A DNA stretch of 64,000 nucleotides from Dehalococcoidia bacterium (GTDB lineage: Bacteria; Chloroflexota; Dehalococcoidia; SpSt-223): positions 744,001 to 808,000 of the forward strand of contig BPIC01000002.1 of NCBI GenBank assembly GCA_026003895.1, in the 5' to 3' direction. Position 1 is the stretch's first letter, and each line of letters begins with the position of its first letter. Shown one piece after another: positions 52,233 to 61,369 of this stretch. The notes below the pieces were generated by a model that worked only from the letters and a program-made list of their open reading frames with translations, was not told the DNA's origin and ran no database searches. The translations under genes and the position numbers were made by a program.

Positions 52233-53408
52233 TTAGCGGCCTCGCGGCAAGCCCAGGCCGCGCTGGGCGATGATGTTTTTCTGGATCTCGGGGGTCCCGC
52301 CGCCGTGGGTCAGCAGGCTGTAGCGTTGAAGGTGTTCGAGCCGCCCGGCGAGCGCCGACCAGCGCGACCCCCGCTTGATCAGCGCGGGCGGTCCGACGAT
52401 TTCGGCGGCGACCGCCGCAAACCGCGGGCCAAACACTTTTGCTTGAAGCGAGCCTTGCGACGGCTCATAGGTCAGTGGCAGGTCGTTCGCCTGTCGCCAA
52501 AGGGTGCGCCACGAGAAGAGGCGCATCCGTTCAAGCTCGATCTTCAGCTCTGCGAGGCGGGCACGTACGGTCGGGTCGTCGGCAAGGGCACGGCCAGCCC
52601 GCCTAGTCTCACGGCAATAGGTTACGAGTTCGTCGAAGGTCCGTCGAAGCTCCGCGACGTTCCCGATTCCCGAGCGTTCGAGCCCAAGCGAGGTCATCGC
52701 CACCGTCCACCCGCCGTTCACCGGGCCAACCATATCCCGGGCGGGTACCCGAACGTTTTCGAAGAAGATCTGATTCTTGCGGGCGCCGGCAAGCGGTTTG
52801 AGCGGCAGGTAGGTGATGCCGGGGCTCCGAGCATCGATCAAGAAGGCAGTGATGCCGCGGTGCCGGGGCGCATCCGGGTCGGTGCGGACGAGCGTGTAGA
52901 GATAATCAACCTCATGCTCGTCCCCGATGTACACCTTCTGCCCATTCACAACGAAGTCATCACCATCTTGGACGGCGCGGGTCCGCAGCGCGGCGAGGTC
53001 AGAGCCAGCGTGGGGCTCACTGAAGGCCTGCCAGTAGACCCAATCCCCGGCCGCGATGCGCGGCAGGTGACGCGCTTTCTGCTCATCCGAGCCAAATTTG
53101 ATCAATGTGGGGCCAACCAGTCCAGGCCCCATGCCATAGACCCTCGGAACGCGCCAATACGCCATCTCTTCGTTCAGGATCGCTTGCTCCACCACCGACA
53201 TGCCGGCGCCACCGTACTCGACCGGCCAGCCCGGACACAGCCAGCCTCGAGCGGCGAGCGCCTTCTGGACGTGCTTGGCCAGCGCATAGCCGGCCTCGTC
53301 CAATTCGTCTTGCTCGACTGGGTCATAGCCGGGAGGTAGCAGCCCCAGCAAGAACTCGCGGACGTCGCGCCGGAATCGCTCCTGCTCCTCAGTGAATCGG
53401 AACTCCAC
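52233..53408 (-). CDS. acyl-CoA dehydrogenase, probable partner subunit
   Basis: The 391-residue product begins MEFRFTEEQERFRRDVREFL and has the FAD motif QAFSEPHAGSDLAALRTRA, the KVYIGDEHEVDYLYTLVRTD strand and the C-terminal LTHGGGTPEIQKNIIAQRGLGLP. At the usual catalytic Glu position of E-G-T it has Gly, as in heteromeric FadE-type enzymes that place the base elsewhere. GTG start. It lies one base before the second dehydrogenase and 15 bases after the CoA-transferase stop, in one operon. Confidence 0.9.
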   Translation of the reverse strand: MEFRFTEEQERFRRDVREFLLGLLPPGYDPVEQDELDEAGYALAKHVQKALAARGWLCPGWPVEYGGAGMSVVEQAILNEEMAYWRVPRVYGMGPGLVGPTLIKFGSDEQKARHLPRIAAGDWVYWQAFSEPHAGSDLAALRTRAVQDGDDFVVNGQKVYIGDEHEVDYLYTLVRTDPDAPRHRGITAFLIDARSPGITYLPLKPLAGARKNQIFFENVRVPARDMVGPVNGGWTVAMTSLGLERSGIGNVAELRRTFDELVTYCRETRRAGRALADDPTVRARLAELKIELERMRLFSWRTLWRQANDLPLTYEPSQGSLQAKVFGPRFAAVAAEIVGPPALIKRGSRWSALAGRLEHLQRYSLLTHGGGTPEIQKNIIAQRGLGLPRGR

Positions 53409-53423
53409 CGTGAATCCCCCGCG

Positions 53424-54635
53424 TCAGGCTACCACGTTCCGCGTCTCAAGTTCGGCGAGCCGCTCCGGGGCAAGTCCGAGGAGGTCGCCAAATACCCACG
53501 CATTGTCGCCGCCAAGCTGAGGCGCGGGCGAGCCGATGCGCCGAGGGATGGAGCCGAACCGCCACGGGAGACCGGTCATTTGGCGCGGCCCCGCCTCGGG
53601 GTGGACATCGATCCCGAAGAACTCGCGGGCGGCAAGATGCGGATCGTCCGCCAGATCGGCGAACGTCGCCGCTGGCGCAGCAGGGACACCGTGCGCTTGC
53701 AACCAGTGGAACGCCTCCTCAGGGGAGCGGTCTCGGGTCCAGCGCTCCACGATTAGGTCGATTTCAGCCCGGCGCTCCCAACGCCCGAACGGGTCGGCAA
53801 ACGCTGGGTCGTCAAGCCCGGGGTCGCCCACGGCGGTCCGCAGCCCCTGCCACGCATCGTCGTCGGTGACAGCAATCGCAATCCAGCGATCGTCACCGGC
53901 ACAGCGATAGATCCCGTGTGGCGCCGCCCCAGCTTCCTCATTGCCGCGGCGCGGAGGCTGACGGCCGTTGAGCGTCGTTTCCGTCAGTTGGTCGCCGAGA
54001 AAGCTGATCGCCGCCTCCGCTTGAGCAAGGTCGACGAACTGTCCCTGACCGGTTTCGGCGCGGAAATGAAGCGCTGCCAGCACCGCAAACGCCGCGTAGT
54101 AACCAGCGACCGGATCCGGCCACGCAAGGTTCATCGATTGGGGATCGCCTCCCGGGTAGCCCTGAAGCGCGACTAACCCGCTGAAGGCGGTAAGCGGCGT
54201 TCCGTAGGCGACATAGTGGCGGTCCGGTCCCGTTGCCCCGTAGCCAGAGATAGAGACCAAGATGATGTCTGGCCGGATCTCGCGCAGCGTTTCGTAGCCC
54301 AGCCCGAGCCGTTCGAAGACCCCCGGACTGAAGTTCTCGATTACCACATCGCTCACCCGGACCAGATCACGCGCGAGGGCCAGTCCTTCCTCCGTCGCGA
54401 GGTCGAGCGTGCACGAGCGTTTCGACCGATTGACAGCGTTGAAGTATCCGGACCGGTTGACTCCGGCGATGCGGTCGGCCATTGGGGGCAACCTGCGGAC
54501 AATATCCACGCGCTTGCCCGTTTCGATTTTGATGACCTCAGCTCCCAGCTCGCCGAGGAGCATCGCCGCGAAGGGACCGGCATGTACCCACGAGAAATCC
54601 GCGACGCGCAGACCGTGGAGGGGCAGGGCGCTCAC
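53424..54635 (-). CDS. class III (CaiB/BaiF) CoA-transferase, catalytic-type subunit
   Basis: The 403-residue product has the family start [29 protein letters not shown] and [36 protein letters not shown]. The catalytic Asp lies in [18 protein letters not shown] (about residue 174). Class III enzymes move CoA between carboxylates without free intermediates. It starts with GTG overlapping the stop of the second transferase (GTGA), so the two are made together. Acceptor acid unknown; the two dehydrogenases downstream would oxidise the resulting acyl-CoA. Confidence 0.92.
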   Translation of the reverse strand: MSALPLHGLRVADFSWVHAGPFAAMLLGELGAEVIKIETGKRVDIVRRLPPMADRIAGVNRSGYFNAVNRSKRSCTLDLATEEGLALARDLVRVSDVVIENFSPGVFERLGLGYETLREIRPDIILVSISGYGATGPDRHYVAYGTPLTAFSGLVALQGYPGGDPQSMNLAWPDPVAGYYAAFAVLAALHFRAETGQGQFVDLAQAEAAISFLGDQLTETTLNGRQPPRRGNEEAGAAPHGIYRCAGDDRWIAIAVTDDDAWQGLRTAVGDPGLDDPAFADPFGRWERRAEIDLIVERWTRDRSPEEAFHWLQAHGVPAAPAATFADLADDPHLAAREFFGIDVHPEAGPRQMTGLPWRFGSIPRRIGSPAPQLGGDNAWVFGDLLGLAPERLAELETRNVVA

Positions 54636-55843
54636 GCGACGATCCCATCCGCCGCGAGTGCCGCGATCGCTCCGCGATCGAAACCAAGGTGAACGAGAAG
54701 GTCACCGGTATGTTCGCCGAGCAAGGGCGGTCGCCGAGTCTCGGGCGGCGTGGCCGAGAAGACGAGAGGAGAACGGGGGATGCGCACGTCGCCCAGCAGG
54801 GGATGGGCGACGGCAGGAAACGCCCCGCGCGCCAACAGGTGCGTGTTCCGCAGCACCTCCTCGAACGTGTAAGCCGGCGCGTGGGGAATACGTCGTGCTT
54901 GGGCCTCCCGAAAAATCTCTTCCTTGTCGTGTTGCAACGTCCATTCGAGAAGCAGCGGCTCGAGGGCGTCCCAGTTTGCACCGCGGGTAAACCGATCTTG
55001 GAAGATGTCGAGCGCTGCCCAGTCGGGCGAGCCCATCATCTCCACAAAGGCGCGCCAATGGTGTTCTTCCGAGCACTGCAGCCAGACCCAGCCATCGCGA
55101 CAACGCATCAGACAGATCGGGGCGCTGTCGGGCAGGGCGGCGCGCCCGACGATATGACCTTGGTAACTCCATTGGGCGAAGCTTGGACCGAGTCCCGCGA
55201 GCGCAGCCTCCTGCATGGACACATCCACCGTATCGCCTTCGCCGCTCTTCGCCCGGCCAAAAAGCGCAATCAATGCGCCCAATGCGGCGGCAAGCCCAGT
55301 GACAAACCCGACCTGATTGCCCGCCGGCCGGATTGGCGGCAGTTCGGACCGGACATCGGCAAAGGCGCGCGGCCGTGCAAGGTAGGCGAGCCCCGAGGCT
55401 GCCGCCCCAATGAAATCGCCTCCCCGGTAACCGCGGTGGGGACCGGTTCTGCCGAACGGCGTCACCGAGACGAGCACGAGCCGCGGGAACTGCCGGCGCA
55501 TGGCATCAGGGGCGAGCCCACGCTCGGCAAGCCAACCATCGGGCGTGTCCTCAATCAGGATATCGACCTCGGGCAGCAGTCGCTCAAAAATCGCTCGGCC
55601 AGTCTCACTCTCAAGGTTGAGGACGACACTTCGCTTTCCTGTGTTCAGGTAAAAGAACGGTCCGCTACGCTCCAATCCCGGCCCGTCGTCCGCGAAGGGA
55701 GCGCGGCGACGCAACCAGTCACCGCCCGGCGGCTCAATCTTGATGACGTCGGCGCCGAGGTCGGCGAAGAGCTTCCCAGCGAATGGGGCGGCTATTCCTT
55801 GGCCGTATTCGACGACGCGAAGGGAGCGCAGAGGTCCGGTCAT
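54632..55843 (-). CDS. class III CoA-transferase lacking the catalytic Asp
   Basis: From the ATG at 55843 the product is 403 residues and family-typical at both ends: [34 protein letters not shown] and [37 protein letters not shown]. Where its neighbour and the family have Asp, it reads [17 protein letters not shown] (Asn at about residue 176). In the BbsEF succinyl-CoA:benzylsuccinate transferase one subunit similarly lacks the Asp, so this is probably the structural half of a heteromer. It is the first gene of the operon; the open frame upstream of 55843 is not used. Confidence 0.88.
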   Translation of the reverse strand: MTGPLRSLRVVEYGQGIAAPFAGKLFADLGADVIKIEPPGGDWLRRRAPFADDGPGLERSGPFFYLNTGKRSVVLNLESETGRAIFERLLPEVDILIEDTPDGWLAERGLAPDAMRRQFPRLVLVSVTPFGRTGPHRGYRGGDFIGAAASGLAYLARPRAFADVRSELPPIRPAGNQVGFVTGLAAALGALIALFGRAKSGEGDTVDVSMQEAALAGLGPSFAQWSYQGHIVGRAALPDSAPICLMRCRDGWVWLQCSEEHHWRAFVEMMGSPDWAALDIFQDRFTRGANWDALEPLLLEWTLQHDKEEIFREAQARRIPHAPAYTFEEVLRNTHLLARGAFPAVAHPLLGDVRIPRSPLVFSATPPETRRPPLLGEHTGDLLVHLGFDRGAIAALAADGIVA

Positions 55844-55908
55844 CGTTGCGTAGGGTAGCCGATCCGACGTCAGGCGGCGCGGCGTGGCACAATGGGGAAG
55901 GAGTGGCC

Positions 55909-56754
55909 ATGTCAGACTGGACTGTCGAAGATCTCGGGAACAGCGTCTTTCTGTTCCGCTGGCCGAGCGGGTTCTACGTGAGCCTGTTCGTCGTGACGAA
56001 TGAGGGGGTCGTCGCGGTCGACCCAATCAATGCTGCCGCGGCCCGAGCCTATCGTGCGGCGATTGCGCGTGTCACCGATGCGCCGATTGCGGCGATCATC
56101 TATAGCCACGATCACCGCGACCATATTGTCGGAGCGAGCGAGCTTGCTCCAGACGCGGAGATACTCGCCCACCCTCGGGCGCTCGAACGCATCACGACTC
56201 GCCGCGATGCGGATATTGCCGTCCCAACGCGTCTCGTGCAGGACGAAGACGACCTGCGCTTCGGAAGACACCGGATTGGCGTGCGCTATTTCGGTCCGAA
56301 CCACTCACAGTCGAACATCGGGCTGTTGGTGGAAACCGACGGCGGGACGCTGCTCTCGTTCTGCGACCTCGTCGAGCCGGGGCTCGCGCCTTATCGGAAT
56401 TTGCCCGACACCGATTTCGCCGGCCTTCGCCACACCCTCGATCGGTGCATCGAGCTGGGTGTAGACCTCGTGCTCGGCGGGCATGCCGGACCTGATCGCG
56501 CCAACTGGCTGGTTTGGAATCGCGACTTTTATCGCGACCTGCTCGACGCCGTCAAACGCGCCTACGCGGCGAGTGGCGGTCAGGAGCCGCTCCCCGGCGA
56601 GGACGGTGTGGCGATGACCGAACGTGTCCGCCTTGCCGTCTGCAACGCCGCGGCGGACGCCCTCCGGCCAACCTACGGCGCGTGGCGCGGTTTCGACGCG
56701 TGGGCGCCGCAGACCGCCGACCGTGTGCTGAGCTACCTCATCACTGGCAATTGA
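55909..56754 (+). CDS. metallo-beta-lactamase-fold hydrolase
   Basis: The 281-residue product has the MBL zinc site AIIYSHDHRDHIVGASE (H-x-H-x-D-H), then IGVRYFGPNHSQSNIGLLVE, SFCDLVEPGLAPYR and a C-terminal GGHAGP. It is the size of lactonase- or glyoxalase-II-like MBL proteins. GGGGAAGGAGTG precedes the ATG. It is divergent from the CoA-transferase operon with 65 bases between. The C-terminal helical region (about residues 215-281) is specific and unassigned. Confidence 0.88.
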   Translation: MSDWTVEDLGNSVFLFRWPSGFYVSLFVVTNEGVVAVDPINAAAARAYRAAIARVTDAPIAAIIYSHDHRDHIVGASELAPDAEILAHPRALERITTRRDADIAVPTRLVQDEDDLRFGRHRIGVRYFGPNHSQSNIGLLVETDGGTLLSFCDLVEPGLAPYRNLPDTDFAGLRHTLDRCIELGVDLVLGGHAGPDRANWLVWNRDFYRDLLDAVKRAYAASGGQEPLPGEDGVAMTERVRLAVCNAAADALRPTYGAWRGFDAWAPQTADRVLSYLITGN

Positions 56755-56805
56755 GGCTGCGCCTCGGCGCGGTACACCGAGGCGCGAGTCCGGCCTGCCG
56801 CCCGC

Positions 56806-58275
56806 CTAAGCCGGGACAGCCTCGCGCTTCGCACTGTGGAGCGCGTCAGGACGCCGCAGGTACTGGCCGTCTGGCTTACCAAGCACCTTGCCACGATCAA
56901 AAATCACTTTGCCGGCGCGGATCGTCTGAACCGGCCAGCCTTTCAAGTGGTACCCCTCGAACGGCGTGTGATCCTGCGCCGAAAGCAGCATCTCCGTCGT
57001 GACCGTCTGCTCAAGCTCCGGATCGACGACAGCAAAATCGGCGTCGGACCCAATTGCGATCGCGCCCTTTCGCGGATACAGGCCAAAGTTTTGCGCCGGC
57101 TGAGCACTGACGAGCTCGGCAACTCGGGCGAGAGAGAGACCCCGCTTGTGGTATCCCTCGGACACGAGCACCGGATAGATGAGGCTCGTTCCGCCAAAGC
57201 CCGGCTGCGCTTCCCAAACGCCGCCTTGCTTCATTTCGAACATGCAGCAGGCGTGGTCGGAGACGATCTGATTGATGTCGCCGCGCAGCACACCGGCCCA
57301 GAGCGCTTCGTTGTCCTCCTTCGTCCGGATCGGGGGGTTCACCTTGGCACTTTCGATTCCCCCGTGCGCCGTCTCAAAGGTCAGGCACAGGTGATGCAGC
57401 GTCGTCTCGAGCTGAATGTCAAGCGAGGGGTAATCCAGCCGAGCTTTCATCCCTCCTTGCAGCGCCTCAGCACTGGACAGGTGCAACAGGTTGATCGGGC
57501 ATTGAGTCACGTCGGCGAGCAACGCTGCCTCGGCGATCGCAAGGCGCTCTTGGAAGGGGGGACGAGCGCGATGGTAGGCCTCAAGACCCTGCAGCCCAAG
57601 CTCTTTGACCTCATCGATCATCGTCCGAATGATCTCGGCGTGCTCACAATGGAGCGAAAGGCTGATCCGCTGCTTGTACTTCAAGTTGGCGCGAACGATC
57701 GCCTGCATGTACCGGTACAAATGGCCGAGGTCGTACACGTCGCTCATCGTGTACGACAAGCCGGCAGTCGACGAGGCAGCGAGGTTGAGCCCCTTGTAGA
57801 ACATGAAGTACTTGAACGAGGAGACGCCCGCCTCACCGACCAGCCAGTCGATTTCGTCGATCTGTGAGCTCGTCATGATGCCAATGTGATACCCGTAGTC
57901 GGTGTAGGCGTGCCCGGCGGTCGCTTCCAGCACCTCCGGGTAGATCTCCCGGTAGGGGCCGGTCTTATCGAGATAGTGATGTCCTGTTCGGAAATAGCTG
58001 AGGACCGTCGTCACCCCGCCGACCAGCGACGACATCGTCTCACTTTCGGCATCGATGGAGATTGGGCGATAGATGCCAATGTGGAAGTGTGGGTCGACCG
58101 CGCCGGGAAAGACCAGCTTGCCCTTGGCATCGACGACTTGCTCGGCATCTCCGGGAGCAATCTCGTCGTCGATGGCGACGATCTTGCCGCCTCGCGCTGC
58201 CAAGTCGGCCCGAACCGGGCCGACAAAGGGAAAGACGACAGTGCCATTCAGGATCGCGAGATCGTACTTGGCCAT
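56806..58275 (-). CDS. amidohydrolase of the D-hydantoinase/dihydropyrimidinase type
   Basis: The 489-residue product starts AKYDLAILNGTVVFPFVG and holds a full binuclear metal site. This comprises DPHFHIGIY (H-x-H), the carbamylated Lys in SSFKYFMFYKG, His in SLHCEHAEI, His in INLLHLSSAEA and Asp in VSDHACCMFEMK. These match dihydropyrimidinase, hydantoinase and allantoinase enzymes that open cyclic amides. It is a single gene, far from the HyuA/HyuB operon, although the two could act on related ring substrates. The start at 58275 is preceded by a few bases of open frame that I exclude. Confidence 0.9.
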   Translation of the reverse strand: MAKYDLAILNGTVVFPFVGPVRADLAARGGKIVAIDDEIAPGDAEQVVDAKGKLVFPGAVDPHFHIGIYRPISIDAESETMSSLVGGVTTVLSYFRTGHHYLDKTGPYREIYPEVLEATAGHAYTDYGYHIGIMTSSQIDEIDWLVGEAGVSSFKYFMFYKGLNLAASSTAGLSYTMSDVYDLGHLYRYMQAIVRANLKYKQRISLSLHCEHAEIIRTMIDEVKELGLQGLEAYHRARPPFQERLAIAEAALLADVTQCPINLLHLSSAEALQGGMKARLDYPSLDIQLETTLHHLCLTFETAHGGIESAKVNPPIRTKEDNEALWAGVLRGDINQIVSDHACCMFEMKQGGVWEAQPGFGGTSLIYPVLVSEGYHKRGLSLARVAELVSAQPAQNFGLYPRKGAIAIGSDADFAVVDPELEQTVTTEMLLSAQDHTPFEGYHLKGWPVQTIRAGKVIFDRGKVLGKPDGQYLRRPDALHSAKREAVPA

Positions 58276-58371
58276 GGTTCGCACCCTCATGTGAACGCTC
58301 GCCGGCCGGCCCGGCGCGGACTAGATTGTACTCTGCGGCACCGTCGGGCAGAAACTCGCGGCCCTCACTGG

Positions 58372-60630
58372 CTACGGCCAGCGAAACCATTCTTGCAAGG
58401 TGCGTCCAAGCACCCAGTCGATGTCGTCGTCGCTCAAAAACGCCCGGCCCGCCGCTCGGATCAGGTCGACGCTCTCTCGATACGTCGCGCGCCCAAAGGC
58501 AAGCTGCATCGTCTGATCGGATCCCCACATCATCCGATGTGCGCCGAACGCGTCACGGACGGCTCGGATCGCCGGATGGACGTCAGCAAACGGAAAAGGC
58601 TGCTGAGAAAACAGTGGCAGTGCCGACACCTTGACGCCCACATTCGGGAAGCGAGCGAGCGCGACCAGTGCGGCGATTCGCTCATCCTGGCCGGGCGGCC
58701 GGGGACCGACGAGGTTCAAGTGATCGACGACGATTCGCAAGCGCGGATGGGCGCGTGCTGCGACCTCGACTGGCGCGAGCCCATCAGGAACGAACACCAT
58801 AATCGGAATCTCGTAACGTTCGGCCGCCTCCCAAAACGCGGCGAGCGTACCGTTCTCGGTCCAGCGAACGGCATGGTCTCCACGGAGGCCAAGCCGGATT
58901 CCGATCATCCCCGGTTGGTTCAGCCACGTCGGCAGTCGCGATGGCCACGTTGGGTCGTCCAGATCCCACCGAGATGACACCGCGAAGCGGTCTGGATAGC
59001 GCGACGCGCACTCCAGCGCGTAGGAGGGGTCGAAGCCAGCCATGAAGGGCGGCGCGATGACCGCTCGGTCGACGCCTGGCTCATCCATCAATGGGAGGAA
59101 TCGTTCCGCGGTCATCGGCTCTGGGAGATGCGACTCTGCCCCGGCAGGCCACGGCCGCTCGGGCCGGTCCGCCTCCCAGAGGTGTACTTGCGCGTCGATG
59201 ATCACGGGGGTCTTCTCAGCGCCCGAACGCGTGGCGAGAATGCGGGCGATAGCGCCGGCGACGGTCGTCGGCTCGGCGGAACCGAAATCGAAGGCGTTTA
59301 GGATATTGTTCGCGGTCGCGTCGCGCTCGTTCAGCGGCGGCAAACCCCAACGCCACTCAATGAACCGGAGAATCGAGACCGTCTCGTAGAGGGTGCTGTC
59401 AACGTAGCCTTTCTTCGCCCACGGCGACACGATAATCGCCGGTACCCGGCCGCCGGGTCCCCAGCGGTCTTTCGGTGTCGGTGGGACGTGATCGAACCAG
59501 CCTCCATAATCATCGTAGGTGATGATGACGGCGATTCGATCCCAATAACGCGACGCACGGATCTCCGCCAGAAGCTCAGCAACGTGCTGTTCGCTGTAAT
59601 AGACCGTCGAGTAACCTGAATGCTCGTCGAACTCGCCGACCGGTTTGAGAAAGCTGACGGCCGGGAGTGTTCCGTCGCGAATTGCCGCGACAAGGTCCGA
59701 TTGATCTTTCAGGTGACGGGCGCGGTTTTCGCTGCCGGGCCGGTATGCCTCGAAATAGAGGAACGGCTGATGGTGCCAAACAAAGTTTTGCGGGTTCTTC
59801 CCTTCAAGGATGTCGTTCCAGCCGCCGGCGTACCACGCCCATGAAACGCCGGCAGCGTTCAGGCGGTCGCCGATCGTTGGAAAGGTCTGCGGTGGCACCC
59901 GCTGATCGTCGGGTGTGCCGGGCTGAAACGGCGGGTAATATGGCTGCAGGTCGTTCACCGCATAGCCGTCCGGCGTGACAAATTGCTCCGGTCCTTCTAG
60001 ACCCACTAGTCGGCCGCTCGCATCGTAGATCGGACGCGAAATCAGCGATGCAGGCGCGTTCGGAAAGAGCGCCGTGCACGCACAGATCAACCACATGTGG
60101 TTGAGCCACGAACCTCCCCACGCGGAGGTAAACCAGTTGTCGGCGAGCGTGAACTCGCGGGCCCACGGGTAGAGCGGTAGCTTGGTCGTGTCAACGTATC
60201 CCATTGGCGCCGCGCCGACACCCGAATACGCGACGTACTTATTCATCCGGCCACCGTTTACCTGAAGCTGATGGGTGTAAAAGACGTGCGACGGCGTCGG
60301 CGGTTTGGCGGTGAGCGGAACGAACTCGTCCATTGGAAAAATGCTGTTCGGTAGGTTCTTCGGGTAGCGCGGATCCGGCACATCGGGCAGGGTGGTATAA
60401 GGCTGATCGTGCTCGTCGACTTGGGGAATGTTGGCCGCCGGAGATTGCAGGCCATTCGCACCAGGAAACAGCCCGTAGAGATTGTCGAACGTATGGTTCT
60501 CCATAAAGATCACGAGCAGGTGCTCGATGGGAATGGTCGCTGGCTGGGCGGTTACCGGCGTGGGCAGGAGCGCGGTCAGCACCACACCGGCGAGCAAGAG
60601 GCCAGCGAAGGCGCGCCGGTGTTGGTGCAT
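58372..60630 (-). CDS. secreted phosphoesterase fused to an amidohydrolase-2-type TIM barrel
   Basis: The 752-residue product has a signal peptide (residues 1-29; FAGLLLAGVVLTALLPTPVTAQ). A phosphoesterase/phospholipase C-like domain follows from 34 to about 465 (LVIFMENHTFDNLYGLF, SWAWYAGGWND, FDEHSGYSTVYYSEQHVAELL, AVIITYDDYGGWFDHVPP). From about residue 473 a second domain is an amidohydrolase-2 barrel (VIIDAQVHLWEAD, VVDHLNLVG, MMWGSDQTM). The first is exported in known relatives, the second is cytoplasmic, so this fusion is odd. It could be a true bifunctional secreted enzyme or the result of a lost stop codon. It starts on the last base of the transaldolase-like stop. Confidence 0.8.
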   Translation of the reverse strand: MHQHRRAFAGLLLAGVVLTALLPTPVTAQPATIPIEHLLVIFMENHTFDNLYGLFPGANGLQSPAANIPQVDEHDQPYTTLPDVPDPRYPKNLPNSIFPMDEFVPLTAKPPTPSHVFYTHQLQVNGGRMNKYVAYSGVGAAPMGYVDTTKLPLYPWAREFTLADNWFTSAWGGSWLNHMWLICACTALFPNAPASLISRPIYDASGRLVGLEGPEQFVTPDGYAVNDLQPYYPPFQPGTPDDQRVPPQTFPTIGDRLNAAGVSWAWYAGGWNDILEGKNPQNFVWHHQPFLYFEAYRPGSENRARHLKDQSDLVAAIRDGTLPAVSFLKPVGEFDEHSGYSTVYYSEQHVAELLAEIRASRYWDRIAVIITYDDYGGWFDHVPPTPKDRWGPGGRVPAIIVSPWAKKGYVDSTLYETVSILRFIEWRWGLPPLNERDATANNILNAFDFGSAEPTTVAGAIARILATRSGAEKTPVIIDAQVHLWEADRPERPWPAGAESHLPEPMTAERFLPLMDEPGVDRAVIAPPFMAGFDPSYALECASRYPDRFAVSSRWDLDDPTWPSRLPTWLNQPGMIGIRLGLRGDHAVRWTENGTLAAFWEAAERYEIPIMVFVPDGLAPVEVAARAHPRLRIVVDHLNLVGPRPPGQDERIAALVALARFPNVGVKVSALPLFSQQPFPFADVHPAIRAVRDAFGAHRMMWGSDQTMQLAFGRATYRESVDLIRAAGRAFLSDDDIDWVLGRTLQEWFRWP

Positions 60631-61256
60631 TAGTTCTCCTGCACGCTGGCCCGACGAAATTCGTCCATTGCGAGATCGGTCAGCGGGCTCAGTGCCATCG
60701 CTTCAAGCACTGCAAGCGGCATCGTAAGATGGGTCGCGCCAGCCTGCGCCGCGGCGACTGCCTCACCGGGCGATTTGATACTGGCAACCACCAACTCCAC
60801 TGCACCAGCGACAGCGGCCATCTGGCGAATCACGGCGGCGCCATCGCCGACGAGGCGGCTTAACCGATTGAGATACGGGAGCACGTAGCGTGCACCGGCC
60901 GCGGCCGCGACGAGGACCTGTGCTGGCGTGAAGATTGCGGTCACTCCAAAGGTCAGCTCGGGACGGAGGAGCGCACCAGCCGCCAGACCCGCCGGCGTAC
61001 ACGGGAGCTTCACGACCACCCGCCGTGGATCCGCTGCAGCGATTTGCCGACTTTCGACGACGATCGCCGCCGCCGTGTCGCCGATGGGCTGATAGAACAC
61101 CGGACCGGGAAGGGCCGTGAGCAGCGCGTCGATCACCTGACGCGCCGGCAGGCCGCTCCGAGCAATAAGCGTCGGGTTCGTGGTCGCGCCGCTGACGTAC
61201 CCGAGGCTGGCCGCACGACGCGCTTCATCTGGAATCGCCGAGTCAAGCAGCAGCAC
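60630..61256 (-). CDS. transaldolase/fructose-6-phosphate-aldolase-like protein
   Basis: The 208-residue product begins VLLLDSAIPDEARRAASLGYVSGATTNPTLIARSG and holds the Schiff-base Lys in RRVVVKLPCTPAGLAAG, matching the short FSA/TalC transaldolase group. GGAGG lies 5 bases before the GTG at 61256; the earlier start in the same frame is less plausible. Neighbours are a dehydrogenase-cupin fusion upstream (gap of 113 bases) and the secreted fusion downstream. It may act on a phosphorylated sugar, but substrate is not known. Confidence 0.85.
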   Translation of the reverse strand: MLLLDSAIPDEARRAASLGYVSGATTNPTLIARSGLPARQVIDALLTALPGPVFYQPIGDTAAAIVVESRQIAAADPRRVVVKLPCTPAGLAAGALLRPELTFGVTAIFTPAQVLVAAAAGARYVLPYLNRLSRLVGDGAAVIRQMAAVAGAVELVVASIKSPGEAVAAAQAGATHLTMPLAVLEAMALSPLTDLAMDEFRRASVQEN

Positions 61257-61369
61257 GCCACCCTCCGGGTCGCCATCATACCAGCAATCTGGCGCGACCA
61301 GCGCTCTGCGGCGATGGGGCGCAGCCACGCACCGATCCGAGCGCGAATCCCCGGACAGGATGACCGGTG

